From Candidatus Woesearchaeota archaeon B3_Woes (lineage in GTDB: Archaea; Nanobdellota; Nanobdellia; Woesearchaeales; B3-WOES), in assembly GCA_005222965.1 (NCBI GenBank), contig NJBG01000001.1:799533-863532 (forward strand): a stretch of DNA of 64,000 nucleotides, in the 5' to 3' direction. Of this stretch, positions 8,161-16,366 are shown piece after piece. The translations under genes were made by a program, and so were the position numbers. Under the pieces are notes generated by a model. It was not told where the DNA came from. It was given only the letters and a program-made list of their open reading frames with translations, and ran no database searches. Positions within the stretch are counted from its first letter, which is position 1, and every line of letters begins with the position of its first letter.

Positions 8161-9150
8161 TTACCTTGCCATCAACTTGACAACATCAATCATCCTTTTA
8201 CTAAAACCCCATTCATTATCATACCAAGCACCTAATTTAACAAGATTACCCTTAACTCTTGTTTGCTTACTATCAAATATACTCGAATGAGGATTCCCAA
8301 CAATATCTGAACTAACTAGTTCTTCCTCAGAATATTCCAGAATTCCTTTTAATTCTTTTTTTGCAGCTTCTTTCACCACATTATTTATCTTATTTTCACT
8401 CATTTCTTTTTTTAGAATTAGAGTAGCATCTGAATAACTTCCATCAGGAGTAGGAACCCTTATTGCCATTCCATCTATTTTTCCTTTTAAAGATGGAATA
8501 ACCATACCAACAGCTTTTGCTGCCCCAGTTGTTGTTGGAATTATATTAATAGCAGCAGCCCTGCCTCTTCTTAAATCTTTATGAGGTAAATCAAGTATAT
8601 TTTGGCTGCTTGTATAAGAATGAACAGTTGTAATAAAACCCCTTTCAATACCAAACTTTTCATCTATAACTTTAAGCAAAGGAGCTAAACTATTTGTTGT
8701 ACAAGAAGCATTTGAAACAAACTTTCTACCTTTTGCATCTTTATCATTTACACCCATAACAACAGTTGTTATATTCCCTTCTTTTGCTGGAGCAGATAAC
8801 AAAACCTTTTTAGCTCCTGCTTTAATATGATTTTGTAAATCATTCTCTGTTTTAAACCTGCCAGTACTCTCAAACACAACATCAACATTTAATTTCTTCC
8901 AAGGAAGTTTAGCAGGTTCTTTTTCAGAGAAAAATTTTATTTTTTTATTATTTATAACTAAAAAACCACCTTTAACATCAACCTTTCCTTTAAACTGATC
9001 ATGAACACTATCATACTTAAACAAATAAGCCATTGTTTTTAAATCGCTCAAATCATTTATTGCTACAAAATTAATATTCTTATCTTCTAAACCAGCCCTA
9101 AGAACTAATCTTCCTATCCTCCCAAACCCATTAATAGCCACATTTACCAT
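8161..9150 (-). CDS. gap: Glyceraldehyde-3-phosphate dehydrogenase, bacterial class I
   Basis: A 329-residue GapA-type enzyme oxidising glyceraldehyde-3-phosphate with NAD(P). Visible: Rossmann start INGFGRIGR, catalytic cysteine in SNASCTTNSLAP near residue 150, the HSYTSSQ histidine segment, RGRAAAINIIPTTTGAA, and the C-terminal WYDNEWG. This is the bacterial/eukaryotic class, not the typical archaeal class II enzyme, so the gene is likely of bacterial origin. The start is supported by AAAGGTGAT six bases upstream. It is translated just ahead of pgk. Confidence 0.96.
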   Translation of the reverse strand: MVNVAINGFGRIGRLVLRAGLEDKNINFVAINDLSDLKTMAYLFKYDSVHDQFKGKVDVKGGFLVINNKKIKFFSEKEPAKLPWKKLNVDVVFESTGRFKTENDLQNHIKAGAKKVLLSAPAKEGNITTVVMGVNDKDAKGRKFVSNASCTTNSLAPLLKVIDEKFGIERGFITTVHSYTSSQNILDLPHKDLRRGRAAAINIIPTTTGAAKAVGMVIPSLKGKIDGMAIRVPTPDGSYSDATLILKKEMSENKINNVVKEAAKKELKGILEYSEEELVSSDIVGNPHSSIFDSKQTRVKGNLVKLGAWYDNEWGFSKRMIDVVKLMAR

Positions 9151-9212
9151 AATATCACCTTTTTTAATATTTAAGCAAAACCTATTTATATAGTTTGTTA
9201 TTATAGTCTTTT

Positions 9213-9869
9213 ATGGACATAATAGAAGAATCATTCAAAAGACTATATCCTGAAAAAGAATTTAATTATGAAACTCAAATAAAGTATAGTGGAAAATTCC
9301 AGCCATTTAATGCTAATGTAAGATTTAGTTCTAACAAGATAACATTAAATCTAAGCAAACAATGGAAAACAGTTGACAGCGAAATAAAAATTGGATTAAT
9401 TCAGGAAATGTTAATAAAATTATTCAAATCAAGAAAACATACAAAAAACATGGATATGTACAACACATTCATAAAAAAATTACATAACTTTGTGCCTAAA
9501 ACACAATCAGAACCAATCTTAGAAGCAAGCTTTAACAGAGTTAACAACAAATATTTCTCAAATATGATAGAACAACCAAACCTTAAATTTGGCCAAGAAT
9601 CATTCACAAAAGTAGGGAGCTACAGTTATGCTTCAGACTTAATAACAATAAGCTCTGCACTAAAACACGATTATGAATTAATCGACTATGTAATGTATCA
9701 TGAATTATTGCATAAAAAACACCAATTCAAAAACAAAAACGGAAGAAACTACCACCATACAACTCTTTTTAGAAAAAAAGAAAAAGAATATGAAAATTCT
9801 GAATTAATGGAAGAAAGATTAAAAAGACTAAAAAAACAACAATCAAAAATCTTTACGTTTTTTAATTAG
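9213..9869 (+). CDS. SprT-like zinc metallopeptidase
   Basis: A 218-residue protein with a C-terminal SprT-type zinc site: MYHELLHKKHQ supplies the HExxH-type helix (HELLH), and NYHHTTLFRKKE gives the third ligand region of SprT/Spartan proteins. The N-terminal ~120 residues are unassigned. Eukaryotic relatives clear DNA-protein crosslinks, so a repair role is possible but not shown. A TATA box (TATTTATATA) sits about 25 bp before the ATG, so the transcript is probably leaderless, divergent from gap. Confidence 0.72.
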   Translation: MDIIEESFKRLYPEKEFNYETQIKYSGKFQPFNANVRFSSNKITLNLSKQWKTVDSEIKIGLIQEMLIKLFKSRKHTKNMDMYNTFIKKLHNFVPKTQSEPILEASFNRVNNKYFSNMIEQPNLKFGQESFTKVGSYSYASDLITISSALKHDYELIDYVMYHELLHKKHQFKNKNGRNYHHTTLFRKKEKEYENSELMEERLKRLKKQQSKIFTFFN

Positions 9870-9877
9870 AAAATAAT

Positions 9878-10192
9878 TTAAGCTCTAACATACGATCCAC
9901 TAGGATCTAAAGCCATATAACTCAATGCAGCATTAAGAGCTTTATCAGGATTATCTGCCATTTTTCTTGAATCCTGTAATCTACCTAAAATCATGTATAA
10001 TGGATCATTATAATTCTGAACATATCCTTCATAAGCAGACCCAACTTTCTTTTCATTTAGTAAAGGATCTTTAAGAAGATGTGGTGGTAATCCTCCTTTT
10101 TTATAAAGGTCTGGCATATTAGGAGGACTAACTAAAGCAGCAGGAGAAACACCTGGATTACTACCTCCCCTATTATATTTAAAATCTGTCAC
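9878..10192 (-). CDS. Hypothetical protein, 104 aa, Pro/Gly-rich
   Basis: A soluble 104-residue protein rich in proline, glycine and asparagine in the first half (NRGGSNPGVSPAALVSPPN) with a likely helical C-terminal part (ALNAALSYMALDPSG). It lacks a signal peptide and membrane segments. I know no family. It is the last frame after srp54 and the FKBP gene, 73 nt downstream, so it may belong to that transcript or have its own promoter in the AT-rich gap. Confidence 0.5.
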   Translation of the reverse strand: MTDFKYNRGGSNPGVSPAALVSPPNMPDLYKKGGLPPHLLKDPLLNEKKVGSAYEGYVQNYNDPLYMILGRLQDSRKMADNPDKALNAALSYMALDPSGSYVRA

Positions 10193-10265
10193 CTTATTAT
10201 ATTGTAATTTTACTAAATTTATAAATCTTTGGGTTTTGTTACTACTAAATAATTAAATTAAAAAA

Positions 10266-10694
10266 TCAAGAAACTATTTCTACAACCTTAATCTTAAAAT
10301 TAAGATTCTTTCCAGCAAGAGGATGATTTAGATCAATAGTTATCTCCTTATCATTAGCATCTGTTACTCTAACTGGAATCTGTTTTCCATCTGGTGTACC
10401 CATTCCTAAAACCATTCCAGGTTTTATCTCCTTATCTTTAGGCAGCTTGTCTCTAGGTACTTTCTTAATTAATTCAGGATTAACATCACCATAAGCTTCA
10501 GATGAACTAAGTTTTATCTCTTTCTCCTGCCCTTTTTCCATACCCACAACAGCCTCATCAAAGCCTTTTATTAATTGACCAGCCCCAACTTCAAACTCTA
10601 TTGGTTGTTTTCCTTCTGAAGTATCAAATACATTACCATCATCAAATGTTCCAGTATAATCAACTTTTATTTTATCTCCTTTCTTTATTGGCAT
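10266..10694 (-). CDS. FKBP-type peptidyl-prolyl isomerase, SlyD-like
   Basis: A 142-residue single-domain proline isomerase and chaperone. Motifs: VDYTGTFDDGNVFDTS, PIEFEVGAGQLIKGFDEAVVGM, the insert-in-flap segment (EAYGDVNPELIKKVPRDKLP) of SlyD/archaeal short FKBPs, and DLNHPLAGKNLNFKIKVVEI. No histidine-rich tail. It lies 20 nt downstream of srp54, suggesting co-expression of nascent-chain folding and targeting. A second, longer FKBP occurs at 21726. Confidence 0.93.
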   Translation of the reverse strand: MPIKKGDKIKVDYTGTFDDGNVFDTSEGKQPIEFEVGAGQLIKGFDEAVVGMEKGQEKEIKLSSSEAYGDVNPELIKKVPRDKLPKDKEIKPGMVLGMGTPDGKQIPVRVTDANDKEITIDLNHPLAGKNLNFKIKVVEIVS

Positions 10695-10714
10695 TTTATC
10701 AACTCCTATTTATA

Positions 10715-12088
10715 TTATTTAAATTTAACACCTTTGCCCATCATATTGGCCATGTTTCCCATTCCACCCATTTTTTTAACCATCTTATCCATATCTTTTC
10801 CGCCTTTCATCATCTTCATCATTTTTTTGCCTTGTTTATATTGTTTAATCAATTCCCTCACATCAGAAGGATTAACACCAGCTCCTTTTGCTATCCTATC
10901 AATTCTTGTTGAGCTAATCAAAGAAGGATCTTCTAATTCCTCTTTAGTCATAGAACCCATTGCATGTTTCCACTTTTCTAGTTTGCCTTCCTGAACCTGA
11001 AGCATTTCTTTTGGCATTTTAATTTGTGAAAAACCAGGGATCATCTCCATAACTTTGTTTAAAGGCCCCATTTTCTTCATAGCAACCATCTGTTCATACA
11101 AATCAATAAGCGTAAAATCACCCTTAAGAAGCCTAGCTCCTAAATCCTGAGCTTCATCCTCTGTAATAGCACCTTTTGCTTTTTCTAACAATGCTGCTAT
11201 ATCTCCCATACCCAATAACCTGCCAACAAAACCCTTTGGATTAAATGATTCTAAATCATTAATTTTTTCACCAACTCCAATAAACTTAATCGGAGCCCCC
11301 GAAACAGTACATGCAGATAAAGCACCACCTCCACGTGCAGTTGAATCCATCTTTGTAATAATAATTCCAGTTATATCACAACTTTTATTAAATTGCTCTG
11401 CTTGTGTCTGAGCAGCCTGTCCAATATCAGCAGAAATAATAAGCAATCTTTCCTGAGCCTTAATCAAATCATTAATAGACTCAATCTCTTTAATCAAATC
11501 ATCACTCAAGGCATCTCTTCCTGCAGTATCTATCAAAACAATATCATACTTTTTCTCATGTGCTTCAAAAGATTTCCATATTTTAGTAACATCTTTCTCT
11601 TTTTTATCTATATAAACAGGAACATTAGCCTGATGAGCAATCTGCTCAATCTGATCCATTGCAGCAGGCCTATGAACATCTAGACCAACTAAAGCAACCT
11701 TATAACCTCTTGTAGTGAAATATCTTGCCAATTTTCCACAATGAGTTGTTTTGCCAGAACCAAACAAACCAACCATCATTATTTTGAAAGGCTTAGAATC
11801 AACATTAATCTTAGAAACTTCACCACCCATAAAATTAACTAATTCATCATAAACAATATTAACTAATTGTTCTTTTTTAGTCAAACCAGAAGGAAGATCT
11901 TCTTTTAGAGCCCTCTCCTTAATCTTCTTGGTCAACTCAAAAACTAACTTAACATTAACATCAGCCTGTAGTAGTGCCTTTTGTATATCTTTAATTAATT
12001 CATTTATTAGTTTTTCATCTACAAAAACAGACTTAGCTATCTTGCTTAAGGTATTTTTCAAATTATTACCTAATTTCTCAAGTACCAT
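10715..12088 (-). CDS. srp54: Signal recognition particle 54 kDa protein
   Basis: A 457-residue GTPase that binds signal sequences and 7S RNA and docks with FtsY. Domain order: N-domain helices (1-90), G domain with GLFGSGKTTHCGKLA (P-loop), LDVHRPAAMDQ, DTAGRD, TKMDSTARGGGA (TKxD box), then an M domain from about residue 300 ending in a methionine-rich, lysine-rich tail (KMMKMMKGGK) with the RNA-binding SSTRIDRIAKGAG motif. Length and motifs are typical of archaea. It heads an operon with an FKBP gene. Confidence 0.97.
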   Translation of the reverse strand: MVLEKLGNNLKNTLSKIAKSVFVDEKLINELIKDIQKALLQADVNVKLVFELTKKIKERALKEDLPSGLTKKEQLVNIVYDELVNFMGGEVSKINVDSKPFKIMMVGLFGSGKTTHCGKLARYFTTRGYKVALVGLDVHRPAAMDQIEQIAHQANVPVYIDKKEKDVTKIWKSFEAHEKKYDIVLIDTAGRDALSDDLIKEIESINDLIKAQERLLIISADIGQAAQTQAEQFNKSCDITGIIITKMDSTARGGGALSACTVSGAPIKFIGVGEKINDLESFNPKGFVGRLLGMGDIAALLEKAKGAITEDEAQDLGARLLKGDFTLIDLYEQMVAMKKMGPLNKVMEMIPGFSQIKMPKEMLQVQEGKLEKWKHAMGSMTKEELEDPSLISSTRIDRIAKGAGVNPSDVRELIKQYKQGKKMMKMMKGGKDMDKMVKKMGGMGNMANMMGKGVKFK

Positions 12089-12193
12089 TCCAAAATAAAA
12101 TGAATAACCCTATATAAATATTAAGGTTTATTCCACAACATTTATAAATAAAAGATATTACCATAAAAATATAAAAAACAAGGGTGGTAATAT

Positions 12194-12967
12194 ATGAAAA
12201 AACATAGTTCTACTAAACACAAAACAACCAAAAAGAAATCTACAAAATTTAAAATAAAAAAATCAGACTTTTGGAAATACACAACATTTATCTGTGTTAT
12301 ATTATTAATCTACGTTCTTGCAGCTGGTACAGGATCAGTCAGTGAAAAAAATGCAGGAAACATTGCTATAAATTATATAAACACCAACCTTCTTCCAGAA
12401 GGCAATACAGCTGAACTCAATTCTATAACTGAAACAAACGGTGTTTATGCTGTAGATCTTTCAATTAATGGTCAATCATATACATCTTATGTAACTAAAG
12501 ATGGAAAAATGTTGTTTACACAAGAAGGAATTGATATGACAAAAGAAGTAGAAGCATCAGTAGAAACAACACCAACTCAACCTCAAGGACCAGAAGACTG
12601 GACTGTATTTGAAAATGAACTTTCTGCAGATATTAAATCAAAAATACTATCATTTGAAACAGGATCACCAGAAACATATGAAGGAAGAATATTAGAATTT
12701 AAAAGCTTTGAAGAAATTCCAAAAACTTTGATAGTATTTTATTCTCCAGGTTGTGGATGGTGTAAGAAATATTATCCTGTTCTTCTTGAAGCAAAAGAAA
12801 AATATCCACAACTTAAGATATATGCACTTGAATTAAATGATTATAGAAATGTTGCAAATAAATATGGAATTACAGGAACACCAGGAAATGTAATTAATGG
12901 AAAATATAAAGTTAGTGGATACATGCCAATAGGGGATTTGTCAGACATTTTGAATAAACTAAGTTAA
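12194..12967 (+). CDS. Membrane-anchored thioredoxin-fold protein
   Basis: A 257-residue protein: basic N-terminus (lots of Lys/His), one membrane helix (YTTFICVILLIYVLAAG), a linker/PepSY-like segment around residues 45-125, and a thioredoxin domain with active site CGWCKKYYP near residue 192 and the cis-Pro region GITGTPGN. It probably reduces or isomerises disulfides outside the membrane, in line with the many Cys-bearing secreted proteins here. A TATA box (CATTTATAAATA) and SD GGGTGGT precede the ATG. It is followed 1 nt later by tpiA. Confidence 0.78.
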   Translation: MKKHSSTKHKTTKKKSTKFKIKKSDFWKYTTFICVILLIYVLAAGTGSVSEKNAGNIAINYINTNLLPEGNTAELNSITETNGVYAVDLSINGQSYTSYVTKDGKMLFTQEGIDMTKEVEASVETTPTQPQGPEDWTVFENELSADIKSKILSFETGSPETYEGRILEFKSFEEIPKTLIVFYSPGCGWCKKYYPVLLEAKEKYPQLKIYALELNDYRNVANKYGITGTPGNVINGKYKVSGYMPIGDLSDILNKLS

Positions 12968-12968
12968 T

Positions 12969-13715
12969 ATGAGAAAACCTTTGATAGCAGCTAACTGGAA
13001 AATGAACTTAACAGTTAAAGAAGCTGTTAGGTTAGCCACTTCATTAAAACAAAAACTAAAAAAGGTAAAAAACAAAGAAATTCTATTATGCCCTTCTTTT
13101 ACAGCTTTACAAGAAGTAAATAAAGCTATAAAAAATTCTAACATAAAATTAGGAGCACAAGATGTTTGTTACAAAGATAAAGGAGCGTATACAGGAGAAA
13201 TCTCTCCTAAAATGCTTAAAGAATTTGGTTGTAAATATGTTATAGTGGGACATTCTGAAAGAAGGCATATCTTTAATGAAACAGATAATATAATAAATCT
13301 AAAATTGAAAAATGCCTTAAAAAATAAACTAAATCCAATACTCTGTGTTGGAGAAACTTTAACAGAAAGAAAATCAAACAAAACAAAAAAAGTTATCATA
13401 AACCAAATAAAAAAAGGATTAAAAGACGTTAGTAAAAAAGATATGAAAAATGTTGTTATTGCTTATGAACCAGTATGGGCAATTGGAACCGGAAAAACAA
13501 GTTCTCCTCAAGATGCTCAAAAATCCCATAACACCATAAGAAACCGAATCAATAAAATATATAGCAAAGGAATAAGCAAAAAAATAAGAATTCTTTATGG
13601 AGGAAGCGTCACTCCAGATAACTCAAAAGAATTAATAGCTCAACCAGATATAGATGGTTCTCTAGTTGGTACTAAATCATTAAAAGCACAAGATTTTTCT
13701 AGAATAATCAAATAA
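12969..13715 (+). CDS. tpiA: Triosephosphate isomerase, bacterial type
   Basis: A 248-residue TIM barrel interconverting dihydroxyacetone phosphate and glyceraldehyde-3-phosphate. Visible: AANWKMN with the active-site Asn/Lys, HSERR (catalytic His), AYEPVWAIGTGK with catalytic Glu and the flexible loop, and LYGGSVTPDN for phosphate binding. The length and WAIGTG loop match bacterial/eukaryotic TIM rather than the shorter (~225) archaeal form. With the bacterial-type gap this suggests acquired lower glycolysis genes. It overlaps the convergent pilin-like gene by 8 nt. Confidence 0.95.
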   Translation: MRKPLIAANWKMNLTVKEAVRLATSLKQKLKKVKNKEILLCPSFTALQEVNKAIKNSNIKLGAQDVCYKDKGAYTGEISPKMLKEFGCKYVIVGHSERRHIFNETDNIINLKLKNALKNKLNPILCVGETLTERKSNKTKKVIINQIKKGLKDVSKKDMKNVVIAYEPVWAIGTGKTSSPQDAQKSHNTIRNRINKIYSKGISKKIRILYGGSVTPDNSKELIAQPDIDGSLVGTKSLKAQDFSRIIK

Positions 13716-14232
13716 CTTTTACATAAACTATATTTGTACTAGAAGTTCCACCAGTTACACTAATTGTTACAGCATACTTTCCTACTTGTGCATCACCACT
13801 AACTCTAATAGGAATATCAAATATTTCTCTTTCATTACTCTCTATAGCTCTTGTTACACTTGTAACTTTTATATCATTAACAGTACAACCACTCATTACA
13901 GAACCATCATTATCATAACAAGACGTACCATCCCATGAAGGGGTTATTCCAAAACTAGTTGTATTATCATTTATATTTAATATTCCAATACCAACAATAT
14001 CACTCTTCCCTTGTCTTACTGTTAGTTGAGATGGATAAACAACAACCTGATCAGCAGAACTCATCATAATTTGTTGTATCTCTTTTTTTGTCTGATCATC
14101 AAGATTTTGTTTTATAACATCTGCTTCAACAAAAAACTTTCTAAATAAACTTAAACCCATCCCAAACACAACTAACGCTATTACTAACATTACAATAAAA
14201 TTAATAGTTAATTGAAGCCCTTTTTTATTCAT
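13708..14232 (-). CDS. Type IV pilin-like protein (class III signal peptide)
   Basis: A 174-residue protein beginning MNKKG followed by a long hydrophobic helix (LQLTINFIVMLVIALVVFG), the prepilin/archaellin-like start cleaved by a PibD-type peptidase after KKG. The rest is beta-rich with one pair of cysteines (SCYDNDGSVMSGC) likely disulfide-bonded. The final ~80 residues resemble an Ig-like sandwich. Its ATG overlaps the preceding stop (ATGA). Last gene of a five-gene operon of similar proteins. Confidence 0.65.
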   Translation of the reverse strand: MNKKGLQLTINFIVMLVIALVVFGMGLSLFRKFFVEADVIKQNLDDQTKKEIQQIMMSSADQVVVYPSQLTVRQGKSDIVGIGILNINDNTTSFGITPSWDGTSCYDNDGSVMSGCTVNDIKVTSVTRAIESNEREIFDIPIRVSGDAQVGKYAVTISVTGGTSSTNIVYVKVI

Positions 14233-14744
14233 TTTGTATCTGTAACATCTACAACTACTTCTAACATTTTTGTATTGTTATCAGAGTCTTTTGCCAATAA
14301 TTCAAATAAACAAGTTCCTTCATAAAGCTTTGGATCTGCTTCTATTACTAAAGGAGGAACCCTATTACTCCTTGGTAACACGGTTATACCTTCTTTATAA
14401 TCAAAAGAAATTTTACTACAATCTATATCTTTACTAATATTACTATATGTGTGGTTTATATTCCATGCAACAACCTTGCTATCTTCATTTTTCAAAAGCA
14501 TAAAAAATATTCTCCTTTCTCCAGGTTGAATACTAACTGTTTGAAATTCCAAATCAAATGTTTTTTCAGACATTTTTAACCTATCAATCCTTTGATTAGT
14601 TATAGTATCAAAAGCATCTTTTATATCTCCCCCCATTTTTGAATACATATAACGTCCAAAAGTCAAAAATATCCCTAAAAAAACAATAGCAATTATTATT
14701 AAAACGATTGTTTCTGTTGTAATATATACAGTAGCTTTTTTCAT
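14229..14744 (-). CDS. Type IV pilin-like protein
   Basis: A 171-residue protein starting MKKATVYITTETIVLIIIAI, a prepilin-like charged start plus hydrophobic helix with a glutamate in the helix, as in pilins. The ectodomain carries FDLEFQTVSIQPGERRIFFMLLKN, the same motif order (FDL...V.L..GE...F...KN) as the two paralogues upstream, and one Cys pair. This points to a minor subunit of the same assembly. It is translationally coupled to the next gene by ATGA overlap. Confidence 0.65.
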   Translation of the reverse strand: MKKATVYITTETIVLIIIAIVFLGIFLTFGRYMYSKMGGDIKDAFDTITNQRIDRLKMSEKTFDLEFQTVSIQPGERRIFFMLLKNEDSKVVAWNINHTYSNISKDIDCSKISFDYKEGITVLPRSNRVPPLVIEADPKLYEGTCLFELLAKDSDNNTKMLEVVVDVTDTK

Positions 14745-14768
14745 CTTAATAAAAAAGAAACTATTAAC

Positions 14769-14981
14769 TCATTTTATTATTTCATACTCTTTTACAATTA
14801 TTATAAGCAATAATATTAATACAATTGCTCCTATTGATATAACTGCAACACCATCAAGAGCCATACCTCTAAATATCAACCATAAACCAAAAACCATTAT
14901 AAATGTGCCAATCCACAAAAATTTGTCTAGAACAAGCTTCATTACCTCAAATTCTTGTTGGTCTGTTAATCTTTTTTTCAT
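14769..14981 (-). CDS. Small two-TM membrane protein in pilin-like operon
   Basis: A 70-residue protein with a charged N-terminal amphipathic stretch (KKRLTDQQEFEVMKLVLDK) and two membrane helices separated by RGMALDGVA. No family recognised. Spacing of 16 and 24 nt to its neighbours places it inside the pilin-like operon. A role as a small assembly or stability factor is inferred from position only. Confidence 0.6.
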   Translation of the reverse strand: MKKRLTDQQEFEVMKLVLDKFLWIGTFIMVFGLWLIFRGMALDGVAVISIGAIVLILLLIIIVKEYEIIK

Positions 14982-14997
14982 ATTAAAAAGAGCAAAT

Positions 14998-15651
14998 TTA
15001 ACTTACTACATCAACAGTCAATTCAACTATTTTATTATAATCAGGAGTACCTACACTATCTGCATCTGAATCCCCTTTTAATTCAAAAACACAACTACCT
15101 ACATTTGAACTAGATGTTGTTTTAATATTTATTGGCACTACTACAACAGAACCCTTTGCTACTTTTGTTTTAGTACCTTTAAACTCAAGATATACTTCTA
15201 CTACATCTGTTGGTTCTGTCCCACTATCTGTTCTTGCACCACATAAACCTGTTGTTGTCCCTTCCATTGAAATAACTCCTGCTGTAGTAACATTAAATAC
15301 ATTTGTCCTATTAGTAGAACCAGTTTCTCCCAATCTACTTGCCTCAACCTGCCTCAACTGAAAATTTTTCCCAACCGTAGCTTTATTTTTAAATCCAATA
15401 AAAATCTGAGTATCTTCTCCTGCTTTAAGCTCAACTTTAGGCCTGCTTAAATCAAAAACTTTATCACTCTCTTTCATCTGATCAATCATTTGTTTTTTAA
15501 CAGTCCCACCAACCTCTTCAAACTCCTTTGTAGCAGAACCAAATATATTTCTCATAAAAGACAAACCAAGCCCAAGCATGGTTATAGCAAGAATCAAAAC
15601 AACAATAGCATTAATACTGAGATTCAAACCACCTTTTTTATTACGCCTCAT
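14998..15651 (-). CDS. Type IV pilin-like protein, paralogue B
   Basis: A 217-residue protein. Start MRRNKKGG, then the hydrophobic helix LNLSINAIVVLILAITMLGL, then a conserved domain through FDLSRPKVELKAGEDTQIFIGFKN. The first ~90 residues are almost identical to the neighbour at 15666-16235, in DNA as well as protein; the C-terminal halves are unrelated or highly diverged. Two cysteines occur in the tail domain (LCGARTD, GSCVFELKG). Likely a surface filament subunit. Separated from paralogue A by 14 nt with an SD-like GAGGTGGAT. Confidence 0.7.
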   Translation of the reverse strand: MRRNKKGGLNLSINAIVVLILAITMLGLGLSFMRNIFGSATKEFEEVGGTVKKQMIDQMKESDKVFDLSRPKVELKAGEDTQIFIGFKNKATVGKNFQLRQVEASRLGETGSTNRTNVFNVTTAGVISMEGTTTGLCGARTDSGTEPTDVVEVYLEFKGTKTKVAKGSVVVVPINIKTTSSSNVGSCVFELKGDSDADSVGTPDYNKIVELTVDVVS

Positions 15652-15665
15652 TTATCCACCTCTAT

Positions 15666-16235
15666 TTAACTTACAATATCAACAGTCAACTCAATAGTTT
15701 CATTCTTATCTAGACTACCTGAAGTAGTACCATGTTCAACAACTATTTCATAAAAACAAGTATCTTGATCTACATCAGAACTGGTTTTAACATTTAAAGG
15801 CAAAACAACAACTTCTCCTTTTAATACTTCTGTTTCACCTGTTTTAAACTCTAAATAAATTATTTTATCTCCGGTATTATCTAATATATTACAAGTATCA
15901 GCATCACCTAATGTAGTTGATGACGAACCAGTAGTACTTACCTGAAAATATCTTTGAACATTGCCATCATTTTTAAATCCAATAAAAATTTGAGTTTCTT
16001 CCCCTGCCTTAAGCTCTACTTTAGGCCTGCTCAAATCAACAGTATTATCACTCTCTTTCATCTGATCAATCATCTGCTTTCTAACAGTTCCTCCAACTTC
16101 TTCAAACTCTTGTGTAGCAGAACCAAATATATTTCTCATAAAAGACAAACCAAGCCCAAGCATGGTTATAGCAAGAATCAAAACAACAATAGCATTAATA
16201 CTAAGATTTAGAGCAGCCCTCTTATTACGCCTCAT
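15666..16235 (-). CDS. Type IV pilin-like protein, paralogue A
   Basis: A 189-residue protein with the same start as paralogue B (MRRNKRAA then the identical helix) and the same stalk domain up to about residue 90. After that comes a shorter Thr/Ser-rich beta domain with a Cys pair (DADTCNIL, DQDTCFYEIVVEH). It is first in the operon. AGAGGTGTATG gives a clear ribosome site, and an AGCTTTATATA TATA box lies upstream. The operon runs A, B, small 2-TM, two further pilin-like genes. Confidence 0.7.
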   Translation of the reverse strand: MRRNKRAALNLSINAIVVLILAITMLGLGLSFMRNIFGSATQEFEEVGGTVRKQMIDQMKESDNTVDLSRPKVELKAGEETQIFIGFKNDGNVQRYFQVSTTGSSSTTLGDADTCNILDNTGDKIIYLEFKTGETEVLKGEVVVLPLNVKTSSDVDQDTCFYEIVVEHGTTSGSLDKNETIELTVDIVS

Positions 16236-16366
16236 TCATACACCTCTTTTTCTAAGATAAACATAATTATAAGATATTATTTTTTTCTTAATATATAAAG
16301 CTTTCTATAAATTAGTTTTGTTATTTTCACGAAAATCTTATAAACTTGGAATTTATATTAAGAAAT

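Noticed and set aside
11393-11683. Plus-strand frame in the srp54 gene and similar antisense frames across the window
   Set aside because: Shadow frames of well-identified genes, without ribosome sites or family motifs.
16346-16366. TTG start of gltX
   Set aside because: It abuts the TATA box; ATG 16367 fits the leaderless distance.
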